Made by a program: the position numbers and the translations under genes. Source: Owenia fusiformis (taxonomy: Eukaryota; Annelida; Polychaeta; Sabellida; Oweniidae). From it: DNA of 64,000 nt. Below are positions 46,720 to 57,639 of the stretch, piece after piece. The notes beneath the pieces were generated by a model that did no database searches, was not told the origin of the DNA, and was given only the letters and a program-made list of their open reading frames with translations. Where the stretch lies: positions 22,345,759 to 22,409,758 of the forward strand of contig CAIIXF020000009.1 of NCBI GenBank assembly GCA_903813345.2. Direction: 5' to 3'. Numbering within the stretch: the first letter of the stretch is position 1; each line of letters starts with the position of its first letter.

Positions 46720-47799
46720 TTGATAAATAAATTAGACTTTGTATTTTATTCCAAAGTGTTCAACCATATACTCAACTTGTGTCTTTCAAACAATGGTACT
46801 ACCTTTCTCTTAAAGCAAAATGTACTGTATGTCAGTAGGTCATTTAGATCTTCTAGAAACTCATAGCTTTGATATTTAGTTCATGCTGTTCAATGCTCAA
46901 CCTTTATCTCTTTTGCTAAACTTTCTTAACATTTCTAGAACATTTATTCTTTATAAAGATTTTTCAGGCAATTTATTTTGCCTCTTAATTTTTCCTTTGA
47001 ACATTGCCTTATGCTATTTTGAAGCTGTTGGTTTTTAGAGCCATAGTACTCCGGACAGACATGTTGGTCATGATTTATGTATGAAGTTCAAAATCATTTA
47101 GTATGGGGCGGTCCCTTTGCCACTAGTGATATGTCAATCTTATTTGGAAGTAATTGGCTCACATGGTAACCCTATTGAATCACCTATCTGTCTTTACCTC
47201 CATCCATCCTTCCATTCGTCAACAAGTTTTGGACAAATGGAAAGTTATTCTAGAATCCCTCTTATATGGGTTTTCACTGGTTATGTTTTACACCATTGGC
47301 TCCAGCACCTACTTTTGCTATGTTTCGAACAAAACACTGCGTTGTTGTTGACCTTTTTTGTCATCGAAATATCACAATAATGAGTATTCTGAAACACCAT
47401 GTGAGCTCAGAAATAGTGCCCTTTGTCATTTTCAACAAGTACACCCTTCCCCCTTCATAAATGAGCTAAAACAACATCGAAATTAAAGTGGGTGATAATA
47501 TTTAGGCTTATGTCAGCATTGTAACATTGACATTTCATCCTGGCCCCTTAAATGAAATCAAGCATGCCTTATAGCTAACACCGGCATATCATGTTATTTA
47601 AAAGCTATAATAAGAACACTAAGAATAAATAAGTGCCCATATTTTTCAGTTTCTCTATTATCTTTTGCATGTTTTTGCTATAAATGATGGTGGTTGCAAT
47701 ATGTGTTCCTATGTTCCTCTGCTTCATTCTGTTATACATGTATTCTGTATATGATTGACAAATTAGAAAGAAACTTGCAGGTATCACAGTATCAGATAT
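46720..47799. other. No gene seen
   Basis: Three overlapping small frames at 47117-47460 share no recognisable domain and lack splice or start context. Confidence 0.45.
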
Positions 47800-48435
47800 A
47801 TATGTTTTTATATTTGTATGTGGGTCACATATACTGGTACATAGAATGTCTCATACTGGTACATAGAATGTCTCATACTGGTACATGTGTTTCATATTTG
47901 TATGTGGGTCACATATACTGGTATATAAAATGTGTCATACTGGTACATATGTATCATATAGGCACATAGTATTGTCATACTGGTACATGTGTTTTATTCT
48001 TGAACTGATTATGTGTCATACTGGTACATATGTGTCATACTGGTACATATGTGTCATACTGGTACATATGTGTCATACTGGTACATATGTGTCATACTGG
48101 TACATGTGTTTTATTCTTGAACTGATTATGTGTCATACTGGTACATATGTGTCATACTGGTACATATGTGTCATACTGGTACATAGTATATGTCATACTG
48201 GTACATGTGTTTTATTCTGGCACTGATTATGTGGCATGGTACTTATGTGTCTATAAATGGTACATGTGTTACATATGCTGGTACATATATCTCATATACT
48301 GATACATGTCATATGCCAACACAAGCATTTCATATACTGATACATGTACCTAATTTACTAGTACATGTGTTTCATATATTGGTATATGTGTTTCATATAC
48401 TGGTACATATATTACATATACTGGTACATGTGTCA
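47800..48435. repeat. 19-bp minisatellite, about 30 units, variable
   Basis: Unit TACTGGTACATATGTGTCA. A larger block (ACATGTGTTTTATTCTTGAA CTGATTATG plus several units) is repeated at 47979 and 48102. The reading frames over it simply reflect the repeat. Confidence 0.93.
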
Positions 48436-48640
48436 TGTCTCTTACTTGCACATTAGTTCAACTATACAATTATGCAAAAGTATTGAACAAAATAGTTCAA
48501 TACATGATATTCTAATTATGAATTTATTATGTACTATTATGTAATAACATCCAGTACTATTAGAAAATAAACATTTTATTCTTAATATTATAACTCCAAT
48601 TTTCTTGTCAATTTTAAAAGGTTTTGAACTTTAATAATTA

Positions 48641-48823
48641 TACAGGGTGTTCAGTGTTTTATTTTTCACGGAATACCACATGTTTAAGTGAAACACTGGT
48701 GACATCTTTTATTCAAGTAAAAGTGTGGCTAATTCAAGTTTCATTTGGTATGCGAATTATGATTTTGGATCAAAAATTGAGAGAAGTATTTTGAAAAAAG
48801 TGGCACTTTTGGCCCACCCTGTA
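48641..48823. mobile_element. MITE, second copy of the 6094-6309 family
   Basis: TACAGGGTGT to CACCCTGTA, sharing CCACATGTTTAAGTG, TGGTGACATCTTTTATTCAA and GGCCCACCCTGTA with 6094-6309. About 30 bp shorter. Confidence 0.75.
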
Positions 48824-48929
48824 GTAATAAGATATTGGTTCTTTTCTTGCCATATTTAAATTTATTCAACCTGGTTATGATTTATATCATTGTCAGGTCC
48901 AGTTTGTGTGTTGGGACAGACTAGTGCTC

Positions 48930-49346
48930 ATTGTCACGCGGTACAAACTTCGACCGTTAATTTGAATTTTTGACCTACCAGATGCTCGAAAATCAAGGAT
49001 TGCGAGTCTCATACTGCACCGTTTTTCTTCAAACTTATACCATTAAAAGCAAAACAAAATTGCCTTTCTGTCGGTGCATTACTTTATTGTGAGAGTCCCT
49101 CGTTCTAGCAGCGTTTTGGTCCCCAGCTGTTAGAAGGCCTTCTTACAGCTGGGGACCAAAATGCCGCTGGAAGTAGGGACTCTATTGAAGAGAATAATGT
49201 ACCATCAGAAAGAGATTTTTGTTATGCTTTGAATGGAACAAGTTTGAAGAAAAACGATGCAATATGAGACTCGTAATCCTTGATTTTCAAACATCCGGTA
49301 GGTCAAAAATTCAAATTAACGGTCGAAGTTAGTACCGCGTGATTGT
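48930..49346. mobile_element. Long-hairpin (foldback) transposon with 5-bp target duplication
   Basis: The 407-bp element 48935-49341 starts CACGCGGTAC and ends GTACCGCGTG, flanked by ATTGT on both sides (48930-48934 and 49342-49346). Almost the whole element is one inverted repeat: GACCGTTAATTTGAATTTTT on the left is mirrored at the right, and the arms meet at CAGCTGTTAGAAGGCCTTCT near 49137. Arms are about 200 bp with scattered mismatches. No coding sequence. Confidence 0.88.
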
Positions 49347-50532
49347 ACAAGGATGGGATGCTTCATATTAAAGATGAGATATCAACATAGAAATGTCAAA
49401 TATCATATGCACCAGTAGGGTTCCTTTTGAGGAAATGGCAAACAAAAAATGAGCAAATAGACTTTATTTAAATTTCAAAACATTTTTGGAAAAAGTGATC
49501 ATTCTGACAACATCACCACTCGTCAAAAGTACTGCCTACAGCTGAAATAAATTATCAAAGTAGACCTAGATGAGTCTACTTTCAATTGCCTTTTTGGAGA
49601 ATAATGCTTTGAATGTGAGACACTATAAATGAAAATGATTAACAAATACATATTTTCTCATTTATATAACAATAACATATTTATTTCAATCCAAAGAAGG
49701 TTTAATTCATTAGATAACAATAACAAAAAACATGCCAGGAAAGCTGGAAATCACTGGCTCATATGGTCTTGCTTCAAGACACCCCCCCCCCCCACACACA
49801 CACAGGCCTGTTGCTGTTGTAGATAGAGGGGTCCAGGGTCTTGAGGCAAGGCTATCTTTAAATAAAATCAGTTTTTCACCAGTCTGCTCATGAGCTTTCA
49901 ACTCTAATTGAAACCCCATGGTCTGCTGGAAGAGCTAAATATATTATATTATTACATTCAAACAAAGTAGAATAAATAAAAGTGTTTCTCTAGATACTTA
50001 ACGTCAGCCTTATTAAAATAAGGATATTGTAAACATTATGTTACTCATAAACAATAAGATAATCCACTCTACCATTTAAACTTATTACATGCATATATAC
50101 GTCTATGCCAATGCATGGGGTAGTAGTTTATCCCCTCATTAACGTTTATTTAAACAGTTTAATGTAAACCCAAAAACCATAAGTGGATATATTTTTGTAT
50201 CCTATTACAGAATAATTTGATTTCATTAGCAAAATTATTGTGTATGTCCTTGAATTGAAATAGAATTACTTCTTTTCCACCCGGGCACATAAAAACCCAT
50301 TGTTGCTTATCCCTTCCAAGGTCTATAATAAATTATTATTTCTTAGCTATCGACCTTGAAGTCTTATCCCACGTCATCCATTTAAAACCATTGGTTCTCA
50401 ATTTGTTATTATACTGCGTAAATTTAAGTCCACGAATCTATTCTTTACAATATACCTATACTATTTCCCGATTATATCCGGGGAAAATAAATAAATTAGA
50501 TGTGCACTGGAGAAACCGAAAGTTGCAAGTAC
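49347..50532. other. No gene seen
   Basis: AT-rich, with a poly(C) run followed by (AC)n at about 49782-49804. Confidence 0.5.
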
Positions 50533-50766
50533 CAGGCCCGTAGCCAGGCCGTTCGCCCGAACCCTGCGACCCCCCCCCCCCCTGGCCAAACATTCTTTCA
50601 AAATCATGCAGTTTCTCACCATTTTGAGCACTTCTCAAGTGATTTTAGCCACATTTGGGCCAAAATTGTCAAATGTGAACTGGAAATTTTTGAAAACTGA
50701 ACCCCCCCCCCCCCCCCCTCGCCAAACTGAACCCCCCCCCCCCGCCAAATCCTGGCTACGGGCCTG
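50533..50766. mobile_element. MITE with perfect 16-bp TIRs (hAT-like ends)
   Basis: CAGGCCCGTAGCCAGG (50533-50548) and CCTGGCTACGGGCCTG (50751-50766) are perfect inverted copies. CAG...GTAGCC ends are common in hAT-type elements. The interior contains three long poly(C) runs. No clear 8-bp target duplication is seen. Confidence 0.85.
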
Positions 50767-50812
50767 AATTTACCATGGGCTTTCAGATACATGAATATAA
50801 AAAAACCGGTTA

Positions 50813-51289
50813 TTAATCATGAAAATGCAGGGTCTCATCCAATGGGTCGGCAAGGTCATTTAGCAAAAAGTCCGCATCATAATGCACGCATCTCGATAAC
50901 ATTACTGTAGCTCGCACTGTTACATCCGCAAAAATATCACGTGATTGAGTTATCAGACGATCTTTTAGTCTCATCCTGGTATCCTCTGCATCTTCCAATG
51001 AGATTGGTAGTGAGACAAATGTTTGAAAGTTTTTCCCGCCTTCAATATACCTCCATTTTATAATAGATTGGTCCCCTGTAGTCCTTCCTGCTCCAAATGG
51101 AATCCCGTTTACGATTCTTGGTATCTTCTTATAACTAGATAGAGGTATAGAGCCTTCAGGGGTGTAAACTGGTTGAAATGAGATATGAAGTATATAGCAA
51201 TGATGGCTCTCATTGTCGTTGTATCTTTGTTCTCGCACCATATGGCTTGCAGAGGAGGTACTGATTGTGAATGGAGAATTTGCTGACAT
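50813..51289 (-). CDS. Uncharacterised 158-residue ORF
   Basis: The longest single-exon frame outside repeats. It starts MSANSPFTISTSSASHMVRE and ends ETLHFHD before TAA. Composition is balanced and non-repetitive, unlike the other long frames here. I see no signal peptide, membrane segment or known motif. The middle has IPFGAGRTTGDQS, then KWRYIEGGKNFQTFVSLPIS, suggesting a folded beta-rich domain. The ATG has a purine at -3. A TTCTTACAG acceptor lies about 43 bases upstream on the minus strand (51333-51341) and a consensus CAG|GTAAGT donor at 52278, which would allow a 5' UTR intron. I do not recognise the family; it may be an independent gene or a terminal exon. Confidence 0.55.
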   Translation of the reverse strand: MSANSPFTISTSSASHMVREQRYNDNESHHCYILHISFQPVYTPEGSIPLSSYKKIPRIVNGIPFGAGRTTGDQSIIKWRYIEGGKNFQTFVSLPISLEDAEDTRMRLKDRLITQSRDIFADVTVRATVMLSRCVHYDADFLLNDLADPLDETLHFHD

Positions 51290-51332
51290 CTTATCCTGAT
51301 TGGTTATCTCGTGGATTGTTAAATAAAAAAGT

Positions 51333-52278
51333 CTGTAAGAATTTGGTTACATATATCGTTTATTAAATACGCCTCTGCATTACCGTGGAAGATTTAATGC
51401 AACATACTATGCATGACGGGTAGAACCGTTCAGTGTACGATTTGCATAAATGGATGGCTCGTTAAGTAATGCGTATCCTTGTATCTGCAATGATGCGTAT
51501 TCTTATCTCGCTGATGACGTGATTTGTCCGTTACTGGTGTTCTATCTGAAAGAGTATAATAGCATGAATAGTAAAAGCTCGCGACTTTGAGAATTCCAAA
51601 AAGCCTTCACAATGCTTTAAGTAAAAACAAGACTCTCAGTCCGCAATACTTCTTGGTGAAATGTATATTCTAAGAACTTTTGTGAAGTTAAATTGTTAGA
51701 AAATTTTATTAATATTATTTATTCAAGCTATTTAAGTGCACGATTACGAATTATTCGAATCGATTGCATTGATATCATATTTGTTCAAGGTGTTTTTAGG
51801 TGTTTTGATTCGCTCTGTTATGTGGTGAATGACATTTGAAATCAAAGTAACCCTGCACTTATAAATATCTATAGTAAAAGTAAACAAAGGTCTTATAATT
51901 ATCGATAACATAACCCATGTAAATAAAATTGTAAACTTCACTCTGTAATGTTTCGAAAGCCCCCCCCCCCTCCCTGGGTAGCCCCATTTATGAACATTCA
52001 AAAAAGTATTGTAACGATATTATTACTGCATGATTTGCTTTGGCAATTCTTCAGGTACTTCAGGTCAGACCTTTCTGCAAGTCCGTGTTCCCAAAGTGTG
52101 AACAACTAATTTGAAACAACTTACTGATCTTGCAGACTCATATTTCTCATTATACAACGTACGAACGGACATTATTGTTTACAAACAGAGACTTCTTAAC
52201 CATAATCTAAGATAATTATGTTAATTTTCATTCAAAACTACGTGAAATACACTTTACAAAATGTAAACAAAAACTTAC
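51333..52278 (-). other. Possible 5' UTR intron of the 158-codon ORF
   Basis: On the minus strand a CAG|GTAAGT donor ends an exon at 52279, and a TTCTTACAG acceptor puts the next exon start at 51332, just before the ATG at 51289. Both sites are close to consensus. Inference from splice motifs only. Confidence 0.25.
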
Positions 52279-52279
52279 C

Positions 52280-54233
52280 TGAACTAACAGCTTCCTCGTT
52301 CACTCACTATCCAACATGTATGCCACCAACAAGGTCAATAATGTACAGTGCACAACCTTGGTGTATTATACTTATCTGTATGCCGCACTTAACAAGCTTC
52401 CAAAATAAGTAACATTAATTCTATTTAACTTATTTCTTTCTTCCTTTTAATCTGTTTACTAGCATATCGGACCCATACCAGTGCCTGCAGGATGTTGGCA
52501 AACAATACGAAGCAATATTCACCTGAGCGGAGAATTGGTAGATTTGAAGCAAACTTAGATCACCTTAAATATACGAGTGAAATTCGACTCCGAATCGTAC
52601 GTAAATAGCAACTGTACTGAACGTAAACTTACGTATGTTCGTATGTATGTAGCTATGCAAGGTAGCTATTAGTTTGATAAGTATATCAACACCTCCACAA
52701 ACCACTACCTCGGTTAACATCCTTTAGAACATCTTTAGATGCTATATATAATTTGTTAATTATTTCCCACATCTTCTGTGCCTTTTACCAGCTGCACTTG
52801 TATGAATATGCGAGCAGCACCCTGTTAAGACCATACGCATTTTAACGATTTAATGTTGGCTGCACTGCCCCTGCGGGTGCCCACGTTTTAATTTAATCAA
52901 CATTGCATAATCTATCTAAATTAAGATGTCAAGTTAAGATATAACTTAACTACGTATAATCGTTTAAAACAAGCCCATTCACCTTTAATAGCATAAACTA
53001 ATTAGAAATTGGCCAAGATGAATGTAATAAATATCACTAAATAGATCATTGACTAGCAATAGAGGTGTGCGATAGTTCAGAATGACAACAATATAGAGTC
53101 TATTGATCGACTTTCCTTTTATTTTATTAATGCAACTGAATATCATTTGCAGTGACATTGTCATATGCTGTGTATCTAGTCGGTCACTTATCCACCAAAC
53201 ACTATACTAAACAGTCACAAACTATACATATACACATCGTGAAACTTCAATCAATTTTTCATTGAGTTTTCTTGATTTTAATCGTGCGCTAAATTCCAAA
53301 ATAGGAAGATAATTAAATGCGCTGTGGCCATGCACTGATCTGGCGGCTCAGGGACCACGCCCTTGGGTGGGCCCAGAAAAAATTGGGCCCAATAAAGACT
53401 CGGCCCAAAAATTTTAATGGGCCATAAGTTATTAGGCTTAGTGATATATTATTTACGATAAATATGAAACCTCTATTTACCATTATTTTATATTTTATTT
53501 AGTTTCCCAAAATTTTGTGTTTCTCTTTTAAGTAATTTCTTTATTTCTCTTGGTTTTAAGTTGGAATAGTTTGGTGCAGTACCATTGTAAATATATTTGA
53601 ATACATCTGATGTGCATGAGCCATGATTGTAATAATGCAGTGATGCAAACCCCAAAAAATCGCACCCTCTTGACAACTGCTGGCCCCTGCTCTAAGTTAT
53701 ATCCTCTAGAATGGGGTGACGCGACCTTACTCGAGTCTCTAGATACAGTGGCCTTAGAGGAAGGGCGCAACCTACCCGGGGACCTAGCTACCAGTTATAA
53801 AGTTTAGAAACACTATTCATTGAAAGATGTCGTACTCGTAACTTATCTAAGATTAGTCTTCGGTCTTTTCCGTCATTGTCGTATGTTTCCGGATTTAAAA
53901 TGTCAGCGCCCTTGAAGATCTTGGTTTTGTAAGTTTTGAAATTGCTTCATTAATTTTGTTATTCTTGCACAATCTGGAACTAATTTTAGGATTCACCAAG
54001 GTTTGTTGGTTAGATTAAACACTTTCTTTGGGTATTGGATTGTCGCTTAATAGTCTAGATCTGTCTCTTGTTTGTTATTATATTGAAAATTAAAAACCAT
54101 CAAAAATTGAAAAATAACATTAGGCCTAGGCCTATGATATCATATGTTTATGAAGCTATGAACTTAAAATGAAGTACGTTCTTGATATCTCCACCTAGAA
54201 TATATCAAATTTGAATAACATAGATGCGAGTAG
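52280..54233. other. No gene seen; GC-richer patch at 53640-53800
   Basis: Contains GGGCCC/GGCCCA clusters at about 53360-53425 and a patch with overlapping short frames on both strands at 53488-53807, possibly an old insert. No domain was recognised. Confidence 0.4.
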
Positions 54234-54851
54234 TGTAATGACCTCCGGTCATTCCTTTGTTTAAATATTGTTTTTAGTACTTACTGAACTTGTTCCTGAT
54301 GTTTTAATGATGTTTAATCATGTTATTTCAATGTATAGAGGGAGAAATTTTAGTCTTTTTAAACATATTTTACTTTTCATAAAGCTCTTACTTTTTTTCT
54401 AACTCTGCTGGATTACTCACTTCCGGTTTAGTTTCATTTTTAATTTACTATTTTCTCATTGGCTCAGATCTGGTCATGTGACCAAATTCTGACCAATGAT
54501 AAAGCCTATAGACTGGCCCACTGTTGGCCCATGTTTTTCAATTAAGAAGCACATGCTACTTTTGGGAACTGGAACCAGCAGAAATTTCTTTTGTAGATAA
54601 ATCTTGACATGAATGAAGGCTGGGTAAGCTTTATTTATTGGACTTAAATTCTCCCCATATTATTTGCTAACTTTTGTAAACTTTGATTTCATTTTTAAGT
54701 TTGATTTTAAATAGATTTTTGGATTCTAAAACATTGTGTTTCTTCTTTTTATTCCCACATATTAAGCTGCTTCTGACTCCATCTTACAACAAAAGCACAT
54801 GAACAATCATTCTTTTATTATAATATTCAGCCCTGACTCTGGGGTCATTAT
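54234..54851 (+). repeat. 5' LTR
   Basis: Starts TGTAATGACC and ends GGGGTCATTAT, so the ends are near-inverted (TGTAATGACC/GGTCATTA). Matches 59422-60039 over its full length with one substitution (T here, C there, in GGGAGAAATYTTAGTC). Contains GACCAATGATAAAG, a possible CCAAT-type promoter element. Confidence 0.95.
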
Positions 54852-54854
54852 AAT

Positions 54855-54867
54855 TGGTGGCAAGCGG
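54855..54867 (+). other. Primer-binding site
   Basis: TGGTGGCAAGCGG begins three bases after the LTR; TGG pairs with a tRNA 3' CCA. The tRNA was not identified. Confidence 0.6.
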
Positions 54868-55668
54868 TGTTGTGATTTTTTGCGTTGTACGCAATCGAAC
54901 CCTATGTTTTTGTGTTTTTATTTGTATTGTTTGCCCCTCTGGTATATTGGAATATCATACCCACATGTTCCTCTACCATCTTCCTGCGGCTCGTTTGATG
55001 GGGAGACTTCCTTTGGTAGACGTGAGACGAGACCAGACGGACTTGATGACACAATGCCGTGGAGGGGGCTGGAGTCAGATGTTGAGAAGCTTTACATGCC
55101 AAAGCTTTTGAGAAAGCACGAGGCAGCAGGTAACAAGGTGTCAGCTGCCCATCAGGGTTGGGAACCGGCACCCCGCCGGAACTCAGAATCCTTGATAGGT
55201 GGAGGCACCGATGTTCAGTATCAAGAACGGGCAGTTCCCAGCCGGGACTTGTATACTGAAAAGCGATTGTCCCGATGGTGTCCGGTTGCATCAGCTGGAG
55301 TGTTTGGCCCAGAAGAACCGGCTGGTCCTTGCCGGAACTGGGTGGCCTACAGTCCAGGTGTTGTTGGGAGTGCGGATCACTCAAAAGTCCACAAGCAAGA
55401 ACGGGCAATTCCCAGCCGGAACTTGTGTGGATTTAGAGGATCGCATTCATGTGATGGTGTGATGCCGATGTCTGAGGTCTTGTTTGATCATGAGGAACTG
55501 GCTGTCCCTTGCCAGAACCGGATGGTTAACAGGACTGATGGTGTTGGCTTACACTCTGCAGAATGGCATGTTCCCGTAGAACATGAGCGACAGGACCAGG
55601 CGATTGAGTGTCGAAGGCAGATGGATTGCCCGATCCAAGTAGGCAAGACACAACTGTCGGAAAACTAA
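54868..55668 (+). pseudogene. Gag-like remnant with a five-fold peptide repeat
   Basis: The open frame (ATG inside the LTR at 54799, stop at 55666) has no recognised capsid or zinc-knuckle motif but sits where gag belongs. It contains five copies of a short motif, E-x-A-x-P-x-R-N (EPAPRRNS, ERAVPSRDL, EPAGPCRNW, ERAIPSRNL, ELAVPCQNR). Two of the copies lie in a duplicated segment of 174 bp (58 codons). It overlaps the next frame at 55608-55668 in the -1 phase, the usual gag-pro arrangement. Function not established; likely a shortened gag. Confidence 0.5.
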
Positions 55669-56000
55669 AATCAGCTGAGCGAGGGGGTCACGACTCAGCA
55701 AAGAATTTGCAAAGGCCCCCTATTCTGAATACACAGACAAGTTTGTCTTCGTATGACAGAAACTGTACTCAGATTGAAAGTCTTATTCCTGCTCTTGTCG
55801 ACTCGGGGTCCCAGATATGTGTATTATCCATAGATACAGTTGAGATGTTGGGGTTCCCTGTCAATGACAGCTGTGAGTTGAATTCGTCCAAAGCTTTTCT
55901 AGCATGTCCGTTTTTTAGTGTCCGAATCCATATTGCCGATGAACGAAGCGTTCGAATCTTCACCAATTTCAGTGTCAGAATTTGCATTAGCGATGAATGA
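55608..56000 (+). pseudogene. Truncated retroelement aspartic protease
   Basis: The frame contains IPALVDSGSQICVLS, the D-S-G active-site motif with flanking hydrophobics typical of LTR-retroelement proteases, and TVEMLG after it. The conserved part stops at about 55893, where the tandem array begins; the second half of the protease and all of pol are missing. It lies in the -1 frame relative to the upstream gag-like frame. Confidence 0.7.
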
Positions 56001-56895
56001 AGTATCCGAATCTTCCCCGATGTCAGTGTGCGAATCTGCATCAACTGATACAGTGTTAGAATCTGTATTATGAATTACTGAAGAGCCAGGCTTTTCTCTA
56101 ATGTCAGTGTCTGAATCTGCATTAGCGATGAATGAAGTATCCGAATCTTCCCCGATGTCAGTTTCCGAATCTGCATCAACTGATACAGTGTCAGAATCTG
56201 TATTATGAATGACTGAAGAGCCAGGCTTTTCTCTAATGTCAGTGTCTGAATCTGCATTAGCGATGAATGAAGTATCCGAATCTTCCCCGATGTCAGTTTC
56301 CGAATCTGCATCAACTGATACAGTGTCAGAATCTGTATTATGAATGACTGAAGAGCCAGGCTTTTCTCTAATGTCAGTGTCTGAATCTGCATTAGCGATG
56401 AATGAAGTATCCGAATCTTCCCCGATGTCAGTTTCCGAATCTGCATCAACTAATACAGTGTCAGAATCTGTATTATGAATGACTGAAGAGCCAGGTTCTT
56501 CTCTAATGTCAGTGTCTGAATCTGCATTAGCGATGAATGAAGTATCCGAATCTTCCCCGATGTCAGTGTCCGAATCTGTATTATGAATGGATGATTGAAG
56601 TATCTGAATCTTCTCTGATCCCAGTGTCCGAATCTGCATAAGCGATGAATGAAGTATCCGAATCCTCTCTGATCCAAGTGTCGGAATCTGCATAAGCAAT
56701 GAATGAAGTGTCCTCATCTTCATTAATGCCAGTGTACGAATCTGCTTGACCAAGGAGTAAAGTGTCTGAATCCTCCCATAAGTCAGTGTTTGAATCTGCA
56801 TTACTAATGAACAAAGTGTTCCTCTGTTCTCCAATGCAGTTGTTCTTATCTGCATTATCAACATATGAAGTGTCCGTAACTTCCTGAATGACAGT
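55895..56895. repeat. Higher-order tandem array: 27-bp units in 135-bp blocks
   Basis: CTGAATCTGCATTAGCGATG recurs at 56111, 56246, 56381 and 56516, exactly 135 bases apart. Each 135-bp block is five different 27-bp variants of one monomer containing (C/T)(C/T/A)GAATCTG or GATGTCAGT. Older, less ordered 27-bp units flank the blocks. Both 27 and 135 are multiples of three. Confidence 0.93.
55899..56864 (-). other. 321-codon acidic repeat frame on the antisense strand
   Basis: Open across the whole 27/135-bp array. It reads as 9-residue units such as TDIGEDSDT, SFIANADSD and TVSVDADSE, and is very acidic in the core. A multiple-of-three repeat can keep a frame open by chance, and it is antisense to the element, so a real protein is doubtful. 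Still, five 135-bp blocks show no stop or frameshift. Confidence 0.25.
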
Positions 56896-57639
56896 GCCTT
56901 ATCTCCATAAAATGAGAAAGCAATGTCAAGAATAATACGTTTGACTGAGAGCTAACCAGTTGGCCCAAAGATGCATATTGGACCAGAGGGATAGAATAAT
57001 CAGTTGTTAAACTGAGGTTGAAAGTGAGAAAAGTCATTTCTTATTGAGTTCCCTGTTTTGCTAGACGAAACAAAGCACATAATTGAGAAACTGATTCCCA
57101 AACAATGTTTGTTACCGAAAAAACTCGATATAAGCAGCTACAGCTTGTGCACATGTGTATGTACCATGTTCAACTGACCATGTTTCAAATCTGCAAGTGA
57201 CTCGATATGTAATTTGAAAAGTTGATGCTCGAATCTGCCAGTAAAGATGAGCTGTGTCCGAAATTGCCCTATCATGTTTGACATGTAATCCTATATGAGC
57301 CGCTGTCTATATAGGTTACCCAAGCTGATTTAACATTCGAATCGATGATTGAATTTGAAAAAAAAGTAGTGACGTCCAAAAAAAATTCAGCCCGAGATGA
57401 ATCAATGTTGAACTCACAAACTTGAGATGAATCAATTTTTGACCCGGTGTAACAAAACGAATAAATAAATCGATGTTGGAGTCAGTAACTTGGGATGAGT
57501 CAACTTTTAGCCCAATGTAGTAGCGTTTGACTCTCCCATTCAAGATTAATCAATGTTTGAAACAATGGATCTGATGATTATTCAGTGCCCAAAAACTTGA
57601 TGGTATCCATAATGAATCTGAGACCTGCAATAAGTGATA
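56896..57639. other. Interior spacer of the LTR element
   Basis: No coding motif. Weak traces of the neighbouring arrays (ATGAATCAATGTTTGA-like phrases at 57330-57570) suggest decayed repeat. Confidence 0.5.

Noticed and set aside
47694-48456. Plus-strand frames of 91, 113 and 88 codons rich in H-T-G-T-Y-V-S-Y-W
   Set aside because: They track the 19-bp minisatellite and overlap in different frames.
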